Origin: Bacteroidota bacterium
GTDB taxonomy: Bacteria; Bacteroidota; Ignavibacteria; Kapaibacteriales; UBA961
NCBI GenBank assembly: GCA_018266765.1
Contig: JAFDZU010000081.1
Coordinates: forward strand, 1-35,501
Direction: 5' to 3'
DNA: 35,501 bases
The notes below the pieces were generated by a model. That model was not told where the DNA came from. It saw nothing but the letters and a program-made list of their open reading frames with translations, and did no database searches. Both the position numbers and the translations under genes were made by a program. Of this stretch, positions 15,989 to 25,219 are shown piece after piece (position 1 is the first letter of the stretch; each line of letters begins with the position of its first letter).

Positions 15989-17548
15989 TTACAGAGGAAG
16001 AATATGACGGAAGCCGTCTAAAAGTTTGGAAGCTGTGAGTGATTCTTTCGGGAACTGTTTTGCATACCAATCACCTGCCGAAGCATGGAGATACGCACCT
16101 AAAGCCGCACCTTCAAATGGATTGATACCTTGTGAAACTAATGCACCGATAATTCCGGCAAGCACATCGCCACTTCCGGCGGTTGCCATTCCTGAATTTC
16201 CGTTGGTATTCCAATACGAAAACTTACCATTGGTTATAATGCTTGGCGTACCCTTCAGTAGGAGAATACAATTGTGCTTTTTTGCAAAATTACGGGCAAG
16301 TTCGGCAGATTCCAGCTCTACTTTCTCTCGTTGTACGTCTGTCATACGAGCAAATTCACCTGAATGAGGCGTTAAGATTAAGGTCGGGCGAAGAGTAAAT
16401 TTTGATTCATGTGGCAAAGCTCGAAGTCCGTCAGCATCAAGAACAATCGGTATTTCTGGTGGAATTGACTTTAGTAGTTTGGCTATAAGTTCGGTGGTTT
16501 CGGTATGATTACCAAGACCCGGGCCAATCACAACGACTGCGGCTCGTTTACAAGCTCGAAGCAACGAATCATAATTAGAAAGTGAAAGAGTGCCTTCGGT
16601 AGTCCACGGCAATGCTGTCGGCATTACTTCAGCCATAACTGATGAATGAAACGACGTGGAGTACAATTCAACCAATCCTGCGCCTGCACTTATTGCGGCA
16701 TTCGCACAAAGTGCCGCCGCTCCAGGCATCGAAAGTGAGCCGGCAATAACAACTACTCGACCAAAGTCAAACTTTGAACCGATTTTTCGCCGATAAGGAA
16801 GCATTTCACGAATATCAGATTTTTCCAAGCGAGCGATTGAAGAAAATTCAGGAGCAATTACTTGAGGTGCACCGATATTTGCTATGATTATTTCACCGCA
16901 AACTGTAAGTCCGTCATTACGATAAAGTCCACTTTTTTCTGCAAAAAATGTGATAGTCAAATCAGCAACAAAGCAAAACTGATGGGCAATTCCTTTGGTA
17001 ACATCCAATCCTGTAGGACAATCAATGGCTATCATCAAAGGAGAAAATGAAGTACGAGCAGATAGTTGATAATCACGAACTTTTTGGAGCAATGGAAGCA
17101 CAATTCCGCGCAGAGTTCCGGTTCCGCCAATACCGATAAGTGCATCAATTATACAATCATAATGACGAAGGTCGAGGAATTCTATATCTTCTTTGGTTAA
17201 AAGTTGGAGAAGGGGAACATCTAGTAGATGCAAGCAGTTAAAGTTTGTTTTAGTTTCGGCTGACATTTTATCGGGAGAACCGATGTATGCAGTTGCGACA
17301 TTGGTAATCTCGTGCAAATGCCGAGCGATTGCGAAGCCGTCGCCACCATTATTTCCATTACCACAGAGAATCAATATTTTAGCGGAAGCAATCGGTTTGT
17401 TGCCTAAATGCTTTTGCAGATGTTCTTGAATTATTTGAGCAGCCGAGCGTGCCGCATTTTCCATCAACACGAGCGGATGAATGCCATACGTTGTGCTTGC
17501 GGCAACATCGGCTTTGTATGCTTGCTCTGCTGTTAGAATATATTTCAT
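15989..17548 (-). CDS. nnr: Bifunctional NAD(P)HX epimerase/dehydratase
   Basis: Metabolite-repair enzyme of 519 residues that restores damaged NAD(P)H. The N-terminal YjeF_N epimerase part (about 1-220) shows ENAARSAA and LCGNGNNGGDGFAIARHL, then IDCPTGLDVTKG. The C-terminal ribokinase-like dehydratase part shows VIGPGLG, VLDADGLRAL, LTPHSGEFARMT and the active-site segment ATAGSGDVLAGIIGALVSQG. The product starts MKYILTAEQAYKAD, a usual start. It is preceded on the minus strand by a small unknown gene and followed directly by the VanZ-like gene. Confidence 0.95.
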   Translation of the reverse strand: MKYILTAEQAYKADVAASTTYGIHPLVLMENAARSAAQIIQEHLQKHLGNKPIASAKILILCGNGNNGGDGFAIARHLHEITNVATAYIGSPDKMSAETKTNFNCLHLLDVPLLQLLTKEDIEFLDLRHYDCIIDALIGIGGTGTLRGIVLPLLQKVRDYQLSARTSFSPLMIAIDCPTGLDVTKGIAHQFCFVADLTITFFAEKSGLYRNDGLTVCGEIIIANIGAPQVIAPEFSSIARLEKSDIREMLPYRRKIGSKFDFGRVVVIAGSLSMPGAAALCANAAISAGAGLVELYSTSFHSSVMAEVMPTALPWTTEGTLSLSNYDSLLRACKRAAVVVIGPGLGNHTETTELIAKLLKSIPPEIPIVLDADGLRALPHESKFTLRPTLILTPHSGEFARMTDVQREKVELESAELARNFAKKHNCILLLKGTPSIITNGKFSYWNTNGNSGMATAGSGDVLAGIIGALVSQGINPFEGAALGAYLHASAGDWYAKQFPKESLTASKLLDGFRHILPL

Positions 17549-17584
17549 TGACTAAAAATAAGAATGTTATGCTGATACATTCTA

Positions 17585-17989
17585 CTACTGCTCACCATTT
17601 AATAATTTCTTGAGTTCTTCGGAAAGCCGTTCTTCTACATCTTTTGGGATTCCGTCGGGTGTGATTTCTGTTCCTTCTTTGCGAGATTTAAGTTCTGTAT
17701 ACACGGAGTTGATTTGTACCCGAACTTGCGAAAACTCTTTGAGAAGAAATTGCTCAAATGCCATTAAGTGCATGAGAGTTGTCTCTAGTTCTTTTTGCGT
17801 TAATCTTTCGGGCGGCGAAGCTAATATGCTTTTATTTTTGATAGTATCAACCAAAACGCTGACATTATCTTTCCTAAAATCACGAAGATCAATATTATTG
17901 ACCATCATGAGCTCTTCATCGGGCTGGAGTACATTAAGCATCTTGAGCAATTGATGGAGTTGCTCTTTGTTAATTATATATTCAATCAT
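17585..17989 (-). CDS. Small uncharacterised helical protein
   Basis: A 134-residue product from ATG 17989 (MIEYIINKEQLHQLLKMLNV); the frame is open 13 codons further up to 18028 but that part looks non-coding. It is charged, with no membrane segment or signal, and largely helical (ERLTQKELETTLMHLMAFEQ; DVEERLSEELKKLLNGEQ). I do not recognise a family. It lies 36 bp upstream of the NAD(P)HX repair gene on the same strand, so it probably heads that transcription unit. Confidence 0.65.
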   Translation of the reverse strand: MIEYIINKEQLHQLLKMLNVLQPDEELMMVNNIDLRDFRKDNVSVLVDTIKNKSILASPPERLTQKELETTLMHLMAFEQFLLKEFSQVRVQINSVYTELKSRKEGTEITPDGIPKDVEERLSEELKKLLNGEQ

Positions 17990-18552
17990 AGAGTAGGAGA
18001 GAATTATAGAAGACACAGCCGATAGCAAATTCCACCCGCACGACTGTCTTTATATAGTTTATAAGTACGAAACTACTGATTTTTTATGTAAAATTAGGTG
18101 AAAAATCTTTGTTGATACGATGATGTAGAATGGTTCGTTTATTTATTATTCAGATTGTTAATAAAACATTTATAGTTTGTAATTATATGAGTTTCTTTAA
18201 ACCAATTTCAATTTTAAAGGGAACTTTATTGTAATCTCTAAAGTTTAAGTATTTATGAAGAACGACTATTTGTCAAATCCATAGTTAACATTCTTATTGT
18301 TGAATTGGTCATTGTATTTTGTCCTCTATGGTATATATAGGTGAATACTCTCATTTTTTTTATACTCCAATCTGAGCCTAAATATATTTCTATTGGTTTT
18401 ATTTCTATAAATACTGTCCTTATTCTTTGAGCTTTATTTGAGTTGTAAATTAGTTGCGTGCGAATTTTTGTTTGCTAAATTTTCCTTGATTCACCGACTA
18501 TCCGTTATTTTTGCAGTAGCACTTCTATTCCTCACAATTTTTAGCTTGGATT
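17990..18552. other. Long AT-rich gene-free interval
   Basis: About 560 bp between divergent genes. It is richer in A and T than its neighbours and holds no ORF with protein-like composition. Only near-matches to the TAnnTTTG box occur (for example TATTTTG near 18315), and no strong hairpin or repeat is seen. A 15-codon reading frame (MSFFKPISILKGTLL) at 18188-18235 is noted without belief in it. Confidence 0.5.
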
Positions 18553-21500
18553 ATGCCCTTTACCCGCGAACAGTTGCTTGCCCAATCAGCAGACCGCCAT
18601 TTAGCCGTAACCGCAAGTGCAGGTTCGGGCAAAACATCCGTATTGGTTCAACGGTATGCTCATTTACTGCTTAGTGGCATTGATAGCCGTTCGATTGTTG
18701 CCATTACGTTTACTCGCAAAGCCGCCGCCGAAATGACTGCCCGCGTTGCCAAAACAATAGAAGAAAAACTTGCAAAAGCAACTGAACCCGTTGAACTAAA
18801 AAAGCTTCGCACAATTCGCGAACGACTCACAAGTGCAAAGATTTCGACTATTCATAGTTTTTGCAGTCAGCTTTTGCGCGATTTTCCAATCGAGGCAGAG
18901 GTAGTGCCTAATTTTACCGAGCTTACTCAAAGTGAGGATATTGTTCTCCGCGAGAAAATGGCTCTTGATACGATGGAAGAATGGCTCGACCAAAATCATC
19001 CGCACCGCGAAGATGCTCTCTTGGTGTTTCGCACACTCGGACGCAAAACAGTTCATACTTATCTTAAAATGCTGCTAAGTAATTCTGAAACATTACGGTT
19101 GCTGGAGGATGTGTATTCTCATGGCGATGAATTTTTGCTGGAAAAAGCTGCTCATCTTTCTCGTGAAATGATAGCGACGGAATTTCATTCTGCAATAGTT
19201 GCATTTCGTCATTTACTTTCAGAGATTGATACTTCATCTCTGAAAACAAAACAACAGTTCGAAATAAACGAAGCACGAGAAATTCTGCACCGAATTAAAA
19301 TCCAAATACAAAGCAATCGCACGTTTCCACTTGCTGACCTTGCAGAACTTCTCCAAGAATTTGAGACAGTAAAGACAGTGTTTTTTACAAATACCAATAC
19401 TCTTCGTTCAACATTTAAAAAAGCAGTCTCGGATGCTGAGATTACAACTGTAGAATCTGCAATTCAGCAAGCGTCTTCAAGTATTAATAAAAATACAGTT
19501 GAGGCATTTCGGTCAGCAGAAATGGATGAGCAACTTATTACTCTTGCACGAATTCTCTTTGCCATGGCGCGAGAAGCATCAATAGCAATCGAAGCCGAAA
19601 AGAACAGTCGTGGGGCTTTGAATTTTGACGACTTACAATTAAAAGCACTCACATTATTGGAGAATGAATCCGTTCGGCAAAAGCTCCGTCGTAAAATACG
19701 TTTTTTGATGATGGATGAATTCCAAGATACGAATATCCTACAATATGAAATTGCCAAACGGTTGGTTTCTGCATTGGAATTATCCGCAAAACACACTACG
19801 GGAACTTCGACTAATCTATTTATAGTCGGCGATGCAAAACAAAGTATTTATGGTTTTCGTGGAGCAGACGTACGTGTATTCGAGGAAGCTCGCAAGGATA
19901 TTCAATCTGCGAATAAACGTGACCTCGAAGAAGGAATTATCCCGGCAGATATTACGACACCGCACGGAAAAATAGTTGCACTCGACAATGAAAAATATGG
20001 TGACATTCGACTTTCGGCTACGTTTCGGCTGTTGCCGGCTGTTGCAGGGTTTGTAAATAAAGTATGCGGAACGATTATGCCAAGTGAAACCGCCGGGTAT
20101 GATGTTGGTTATGAACCGATAGTCTGCGCTCGCCATGCTGACCGCCTAAATCCTGCCGACGGTTCCATTACGTTTTTACTCGCCGAGAAAGCATATCAAG
20201 ACAAATCAAACTCTCTCGATGAATCAACGGACGATGAAACTGACGACACCGACACAGGCAGTGAGGCAGAAATTCTTGCTCGTCATATTGCAGTAATTAC
20301 CGGTAATGAAAATCCTCGTTTGGTGTTTGGTGGTAATCCCGAAAAAAGCCGTCCTGCCGAATACGGAGATATTGCAGTTCTCTCTCGTTCGCGTAATGGA
20401 TTTGAAGCCCTGACAACGGCATTTCGGCGAATGGAAATTCCATTTGTGGTTCATAGCGGAAAAGGTTTTTTTAGCACTCAAGAAATTACTGATATTCATT
20501 CGTATTTGAGTTTCCTTCATAATCCGAATGATGATTTATCGCTTGCGGCGGTACTGCGTTCGCCATTTTTTGCATGGAGCGACGCTGATATTTATACAAT
20601 TGGAATATCAAATAAAAGTAAGCCGGAATCAAAACCATTATGGGAACGGCTCTGTGAATTATGCGAAGGCGATACTATACAAAGAGATTCTTTGCTTGTT
20701 CGCGCCTATGGTTTACTTCGGGAAGTTCTGCCACTCGCGGCACGAATGCCAATTCCGTCGTTGATTCGATTATTATTGGAACGAAGTGGGTGGCGGGCTG
20801 TAATTACACGTTCTGAACGAGCTGCGCAAATGGAGGCAAATATCGAGAAATTGATTGATTTTGCTCGTGAATTTGAACATAAAGGTTTCCGTAATTTATA
20901 TGATTTTGTGGAGGAATTAACTGTTCTTTCAAACGGTGATACTAACGAAAGTGAGGCAACCATACAGCAAGGCGTAAATGCTGTTAATATAATGACAATA
21001 CATTCTTCTAAGGGGTTAGAATTCCCAATTGTTGCGCTGTATCAAACCAATAAAAATACACCGAATCCTCCTCAATTGAATGTCAATAATGATGTTGGAA
21101 TTACCTTTCCATTACCGAATGAAGAAGAGGGGAATATTCTCACACCACTTCAATTAATTGCAAGCAATCGAAAGAAAACAGCCGAAGAAGCCGAGGCAAA
21201 ACGCCTCTTGTATGTGGCATTAACTCGCGCCAAAGACCATTTGATTATTTCAGGAATGGTAAAGCGAACAAAAAGTGGTGGAATTTCCAAAATTAACGGC
21301 GTACTTGAAATGCTTTTTAGAGGAATTGACCGCAATCCCGAAGACTTACTTTTCAATCATTCGGAGGAAATAATTGTCCATTTACCTATTCTGATTGACG
21401 ATACAACACAAGAACGCGAATGTGTAATTCCGGTGGATTTTGCAATCAGTATTGAAGAAACCGAAGCTGTCGGATTTATCCAAGTAAAACAACAACAGCC

Positions 21501-22278
21501 CCTTCTTCTGTTAGATGCTCTCGAAACAACTATTGAAGACGAATATTTCTCTGCCTCGCAAATGATGTTTTACGAAAGTAATCCCGATGGTTATATCCGT
21601 ACATATCGTCTGGGATTAGCTGAAGATGACGATACTTCTGCGCCGATAATTTCTGAGAGCGACACAACCGATTCTGTTGCCGGTTCGCTTGCCGGAACTA
21701 TTATTCACGAGGTGATGAGTAAACTCCCCTTGTGGCTTGATGCGAATGGGAATATTCGTACTGAAATCTTAGAAAAGCAAATTACCGATGAACTTACGAT
21801 AGCCGAGCGACATACAAATCAACAGTTAGCCGAAAGAATTCACACCGAAACTGAAAATGTGGCTCGCTCTCCGCTGATTCAACGATTTGCAACGGCGTTT
21901 CAAACAGCAAAACAAGAGTATCCTCTACAAATTCCGGTCGGGAAGGATTTTTTGGTGGGTGTATTGGATGTATTGGTGCAAAATTCAACCGGAGAATGGG
22001 AAATTTGGGATTGGAAAACGAATAAAATCACTCAAGAAAAAGGTGCGGATGAATTATTCGAGCATTATCGCCTTCAACTGGAATGTTATATTTATTTTTG
22101 TTCGCTTGCATTTCCCGAGCAGCAAAATTTCATAGCACGCTTGCTGTTTACTCGGCTTGCAACTACCAATGCACCCGACGAAACTTGGACGCGAATACTT
22201 CGTTGTAATCGAGAGCAAGCTCTCCGTTTGGGTGAAACCCTTACCCAAAGGATGAATGAAATGAAAGCAGGGTATTAA
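18553..22278 (+). CDS. addA: AddA-type UvrD-family helicase/nuclease (double-strand break repair)
   Basis: A 1241-residue protein with SF1A helicase and C-terminal nuclease domains, as in AddA. Walker A is GSGKT (24-28) in TASAGSGKTSVLVQRY, motif II is DEFQDT (D388), and motif III is VGDAKQSIYGFRGADVRVFE. Later motifs are VNIMTIHSSKGLEFPIVAL and RLLYVALTRAKDHLIIS. The RecB-like nuclease has GTIIHEVM, D1139 in GVLDVL and D1153/K1155 in WDWKTNK, then LQLECYIY, so it looks active. AddA works with AddB on broken DNA ends; no addB is next to it. ATG 18553 has no obvious Shine-Dalgarno. Confidence 0.9.
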   Translation: MPFTREQLLAQSADRHLAVTASAGSGKTSVLVQRYAHLLLSGIDSRSIVAITFTRKAAAEMTARVAKTIEEKLAKATEPVELKKLRTIRERLTSAKISTIHSFCSQLLRDFPIEAEVVPNFTELTQSEDIVLREKMALDTMEEWLDQNHPHREDALLVFRTLGRKTVHTYLKMLLSNSETLRLLEDVYSHGDEFLLEKAAHLSREMIATEFHSAIVAFRHLLSEIDTSSLKTKQQFEINEAREILHRIKIQIQSNRTFPLADLAELLQEFETVKTVFFTNTNTLRSTFKKAVSDAEITTVESAIQQASSSINKNTVEAFRSAEMDEQLITLARILFAMAREASIAIEAEKNSRGALNFDDLQLKALTLLENESVRQKLRRKIRFLMMDEFQDTNILQYEIAKRLVSALELSAKHTTGTSTNLFIVGDAKQSIYGFRGADVRVFEEARKDIQSANKRDLEEGIIPADITTPHGKIVALDNEKYGDIRLSATFRLLPAVAGFVNKVCGTIMPSETAGYDVGYEPIVCARHADRLNPADGSITFLLAEKAYQDKSNSLDESTDDETDDTDTGSEAEILARHIAVITGNENPRLVFGGNPEKSRPAEYGDIAVLSRSRNGFEALTTAFRRMEIPFVVHSGKGFFSTQEITDIHSYLSFLHNPNDDLSLAAVLRSPFFAWSDADIYTIGISNKSKPESKPLWERLCELCEGDTIQRDSLLVRAYGLLREVLPLAARMPIPSLIRLLLERSGWRAVITRSERAAQMEANIEKLIDFAREFEHKGFRNLYDFVEELTVLSNGDTNESEATIQQGVNAVNIMTIHSSKGLEFPIVALYQTNKNTPNPPQLNVNNDVGITFPLPNEEEGNILTPLQLIASNRKKTAEEAEAKRLLYVALTRAKDHLIISGMVKRTKSGGISKINGVLEMLFRGIDRNPEDLLFNHSEEIIVHLPILIDDTTQERECVIPVDFAISIEETEAVGFIQVKQQQPLLLLDALETTIEDEYFSASQMMFYESNPDGYIRTYRLGLAEDDDTSAPIISESDTTDSVAGSLAGTIIHEVMSKLPLWLDANGNIRTEILEKQITDELTIAERHTNQQLAERIHTETENVARSPLIQRFATAFQTAKQEYPLQIPVGKDFLVGVLDVLVQNSTGEWEIWDWKTNKITQEKGADELFEHYRLQLECYIYFCSLAFPEQQNFIARLLFTRLATTNAPDETWTRILRCNREQALRLGETLTQRMNEMKAGY

Positions 22279-22299
22279 GCAAGTTCTGTTTTTATAAAC

Positions 22300-22315
22300 A
22301 CATAGACACACATAG
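22300..22315 (+). repeat. ACATAG repeat before a terminator (second site)
   Basis: Two ACATAG units 10 bp apart, in the form ACATAGACACACATAG. They occupy the same place, between stop codon and terminator, as the three units at 5650-5672. Confidence 0.45.
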
Positions 22316-22329
22316 AAGAAAAATGATAT

Positions 22330-22364
22330 AGCCCTAAAAGGAGTGAACCTTTTAGGGCTTTCAT
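22330..22364 (+). terminator. Terminator between convergent addA and carboxypeptidase genes
   Basis: A 12-bp perfect stem, AGCCCTAAAAGG with CCTTTTAGGGCT, loop of 6 nt, then TTCATTT. The minus strand also has a T-rich run after the stem, so it may act in both directions. Confidence 0.85.
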
Positions 22365-22402
22365 TTGTGGGTAATTGTAAATTGTAGAACAAGAAATTCT
22401 GA

Positions 22403-23932
22403 TTACAATATTGGAAGAGTTCCTATCTCATACACATCGTTTGCTTTTGCTTTCGCATATTCTACGAAGTCTGTTTCGGTTAGTGATTTTCCTGTTATTC
22501 GTTTAATAATTTCTGCGGGTTTTTGCGATCTTCCGTATTGATGAATATTCTCTCGTAACCATTCACGAATTGGAAGTAAATCACCGTTTGCAATCTTTGA
22601 GCGCACATCGGGCATTTGCTGTTGGAGAATGTTCCATTCCATTGCGGCATAGAGTTTACCGAGCGTATAACCGGGAAAATATCCAAACCCGCCAAACGAC
22701 CAATGAATATCCTGCAAGCAACCTTCGCCGTCGTGTTTTGGTACTTGTCCGAGGTTTTGGCGCATTTTTTCATTCCATATTTCAGGAATATCTTTCAAAT
22801 CAATAGTTTGATTTATCATTTCGCGCTCAAGTTCATACCGTAAGATGATGTGCATATTGTAGGTTACTTCATCGGCTTCGGTGCGGATAAGCGACGGTTG
22901 AATCGTATTGACAGCTTTGTAGAAATCACGAGTGGAGTAGCGAGCCACTGATTCGCCAAATATTTCTTTGAATTTAGGGAGTGCGAAACTCCAAAATTCT
23001 TCGGTGCGAGTAATAATTGTTTCCCAGAGAAGCGACTGTGATTCGTGCATTCCGATAGATGCGCCGTCTGCGGCGAAAGTGCGAGCATACTTTGTGGCAA
23101 AACCTTGTTCGTAGAGTCCGTGTCCTGTTTCGTGAATTACTCCATAAAGGCACGAATGTAAATCGTTTTCGTTGATTCTGGTAGTAAGCCGCACGTCATA
23201 TTGCGAGAATGAAGTACAAAATGGATGGGTAGATAAATCTAACCGTCCATTATTAAAATTGAAACCCATTTTTTCTGAAATATACCGCGAAAACTCCATT
23301 TGTTTTTGTTTTGGATAATGTTGAAGCATTGGTGCGTCGGAAACTCTACTGAGGTTCGGTTCGATTGCAGAAAGAATTTCGGCTGTAGCTGTGCGCAAAT
23401 TCTCAAACACAGGATTTAATTGAGCTACCGTCATTCCGGGTTCAAAAAGATTGAGCAAAGCATCGTAACGATTTTCAGCATATCCGTATCGTTCGGCGGC
23501 TTCGATTTTTAGGTCAATTAGTTCGGCAAGTATTGGTTGAAATTTAGCATAATTTTTCTCGGCGCGAGCATGTTTCCATATATCTTGTGCTAATGCTTGA
23601 GCGCGAGAAGTACGACGCACAAGTTCTTCAGGAAGTTTCGAGGCGCGCTCAAAGTCTTCGATAAATAATCTAAAAAGCGGTTCGGATGTAGCATATCCGT
23701 TGAGCGATGTGATTCTGTCGGCTAATTTTTTTGAGCTGTCACCGGTTAGGAATTGATGAGCAAGTGTTTCGAGCGTTGAGATTTGTTCGGCACGAGTTTC
23801 TGCTGCACCTTCGGGCATATACGTTTCTTGATCCCAATTCAAAATAGAAGAGGCGGCTGTAATATCATTTATTGTATGCATTGTGTGGACGACATCGCCC
23901 AATAATTGAGTTGTTTCCATAGAATTTTTCAT
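22403..23932 (-). CDS. Carboxypeptidase Taq (M32 metallopeptidase)
   Basis: Cytosolic zinc carboxypeptidase of the Thermus Taq family, 509 residues from this start. The zinc motif HETGH (H267, E268, H271) lies in YGVIHETGHGLYEQG. Other M32 marks are SILNWDQETYMPEGA near the N-terminus, HPFCTSF, DGASIGMHESQSLLWE and DIHWSFGGFGYFPGYTLGKL. The frame is open to a GTG at 23965, but that codon overlaps a TATTTTTG promoter box on the same strand. ATG 23932 or 23920 is therefore the real start; I take 23932. Confidence 0.93.
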   Translation of the reverse strand: MKNSMETTQLLGDVVHTMHTINDITAASSILNWDQETYMPEGAAETRAEQISTLETLAHQFLTGDSSKKLADRITSLNGYATSEPLFRLFIEDFERASKLPEELVRRTSRAQALAQDIWKHARAEKNYAKFQPILAELIDLKIEAAERYGYAENRYDALLNLFEPGMTVAQLNPVFENLRTATAEILSAIEPNLSRVSDAPMLQHYPKQKQMEFSRYISEKMGFNFNNGRLDLSTHPFCTSFSQYDVRLTTRINENDLHSCLYGVIHETGHGLYEQGFATKYARTFAADGASIGMHESQSLLWETIITRTEEFWSFALPKFKEIFGESVARYSTRDFYKAVNTIQPSLIRTEADEVTYNMHIILRYELEREMINQTIDLKDIPEIWNEKMRQNLGQVPKHDGEGCLQDIHWSFGGFGYFPGYTLGKLYAAMEWNILQQQMPDVRSKIANGDLLPIREWLRENIHQYGRSQKPAEIIKRITGKSLTETDFVEYAKAKANDVYEIGTLPIL

Positions 23933-23964
23933 GTAAAATGTATTGTTTAATTTATTAGAGAACA

Positions 23965-23972
23965 CAAAAATA
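23965..23972 (-). promoter_or_regulatory. Candidate -7 box TATTTTTG for the carboxypeptidase gene
   Basis: On the minus strand the sequence reads TATTTTTG, a perfect TAnnTTTG match, about 33 nt before ATG 23932. It faces another such box for the divergent gene at 24016-24023. No clear -33 element is seen. Confidence 0.45.
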
Positions 23973-24015
23973 CAAAGGTCTGCGGTTTCTATTCTGTTAA
24001 ATGCGTATAAATCCG

Positions 24016-24023
24016 TAATTTTG
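24016..24023 (+). promoter_or_regulatory. Candidate -7 box TAATTTTG for the RodZ-like gene
   Basis: TAATTTTG matches TAnnTTTG, 34 nt before the ATG at 24058. With the opposing box at 23965-23972 it would form a compact divergent promoter region. Confidence 0.45.
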
Positions 24024-24057
24024 TACCATAGTATTTAATTTCCACGTTAAGAGAAGT

Positions 24058-25209
24058 ATGAATCCACTGAGCGAACGTTTACGGAGCCGTCGAGAAGAAT
24101 TGACTCTCTCAGTCAGAGAAATTTCGGCACGTACTCGTATTCGCCCAAATGTAATTAATGCCCTTGAAGAGGGGCACTTCGATATTCTTCCTCGCGTGTA
24201 TATCACTTCTTTTATTAAAAATTACGGTGCATTATTAGAAATTCCCGAAGAAGAATTGGAAGAATTATGGATAGCATCAGGATTAGATATTCCGCCTCAA
24301 GAATCTGTTAATTATTCACAACCTAAACTAAAGTCGACAAACAGTAATTCCCCCGTTTCTTCCACGACGACGTATATCTCGGGTAACACAATCAAACCTA
24401 AAGATAGAATTAAACCTGTTCAAGCATCTCCCAAGTTCATTAGATTACTAGTGTTTTCTGCGCTTTTTCTCGGGATTTCAGCAGTAGGGTATTATTTCTT
24501 ATTCCGTGAAGCACCAAAAACACCGCGTCGAGCAGGCGAACTCGTTCCTCCATCTGATATTCGAGATAGTAACGAAGAAGGCGGGCTTCTCAATCAGTTA
24601 TTCGACGAGCCGACCAAAGACAGTATCATTTTGGAAGCAACCGCAACTGACAGTGTTTGGCTGACGATGAATGCCGACGGAAAAAAGAGCGATCAATTAT
24701 TAATGACTCCCGGAATGCAACGCCGCTGGTCAGCAAAAACACAGTTCATTCTTTCGCTTGGAAATGCAGGTGCGTTGGATTTAAAACGAAATAATGTTCC
24801 ACTGGCTCAATTAGGCAAAAAAGGAACTGCACTGCGCTATGTGAAAATTACCGAAAACGAGGTAAATACGTCTTCTTCGCCGTATAGAAATATTGATTCA
24901 CTTGCCAAATTATCTGCTCTTGCCGCCGAAAAAAGAGCGGCAGCTAAAAAACTCCAAGCCGCCAAAAATGAACAAGCACTTGCAAAGCAAGCTGCTGCAA
25001 AATCTTCGGCTAAAACAAAAACTCCTCCAACACAGACTAACTCCAAAGTTCAGCAAACGAATAACCATAAACTATTATTGAAAAAAACAGCCAAAGAAAG
25101 CAGACGTTCCGAACGGAGAAAAAAACAACCGATTCCAATTACTCCGGCGCCAATTCAACCGGTGTTTAAGTCGCCGCATTCGCAGGAACAACCTCCGCAT
25201 CATTTGTAA
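24058..25209 (+). CDS. RodZ-like protein (HTH, membrane helix, DUF4115)
   Basis: The 383-residue product begins with a Cro/CI-type helix-turn-helix of the HTH_25 class (LRSRREELTLSVREISARTR, then NALEEGHFDILPRVYITSFI). A membrane helix lies at about 125-147 (LLVFSALFLGISAVGYYFLF). A beta-rich DUF4115-like domain follows at about 195-275 (ILEATATDSVWLTMNADGK; GMQRRWSAKTQFILSLGNAG). RodZ joins MreB to the cell-wall elongation machinery. Unusual here is a long C-terminal tail of about 100 residues rich in Lys, Ala, Gln and Pro (AAEKRAAAKKLQAAKNEQAL, ending PHSQEQPPHHL). The stop lies 3 bp from the stop of the convergent isomerase gene. Confidence 0.85.
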   Translation: MNPLSERLRSRREELTLSVREISARTRIRPNVINALEEGHFDILPRVYITSFIKNYGALLEIPEEELEELWIASGLDIPPQESVNYSQPKLKSTNSNSPVSSTTTYISGNTIKPKDRIKPVQASPKFIRLLVFSALFLGISAVGYYFLFREAPKTPRRAGELVPPSDIRDSNEEGGLLNQLFDEPTKDSIILEATATDSVWLTMNADGKKSDQLLMTPGMQRRWSAKTQFILSLGNAGALDLKRNNVPLAQLGKKGTALRYVKITENEVNTSSSPYRNIDSLAKLSALAAEKRAAAKKLQAAKNEQALAKQAAAKSSAKTKTPPTQTNSKVQQTNNHKLLLKKTAKESRRSERRKKQPIPITPAPIQPVFKSPHSQEQPPHHL

Positions 25210-25219
25210 AATTTACAAA
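25203..25219. repeat. AT-rich palindrome covering two convergent stop codons
   Basis: TTTGTAAA and TTTACAAA around a central A. It contains both the TAA of the RodZ-like gene (25207-25209) and, on the other strand, the TAA of the isomerase gene (25213-25215). The stem is weak and lacks a T-run, so its value as a terminator is doubtful. Confidence 0.45.

Noticed and set aside
18438-18674. Small membrane protein before addA
   Set aside because: A hydrophobic stretch is seen, but the frame runs out of frame into addA, has a TTG start without a ribosome binding site and has no coding-like second half.
25203-25219. Bidirectional terminator between the RodZ-like gene and kdsD
   Set aside because: The stem is short and AT-only except for one G-C pair per arm, with no T-run; it arises largely from two stop-codon regions facing each other.
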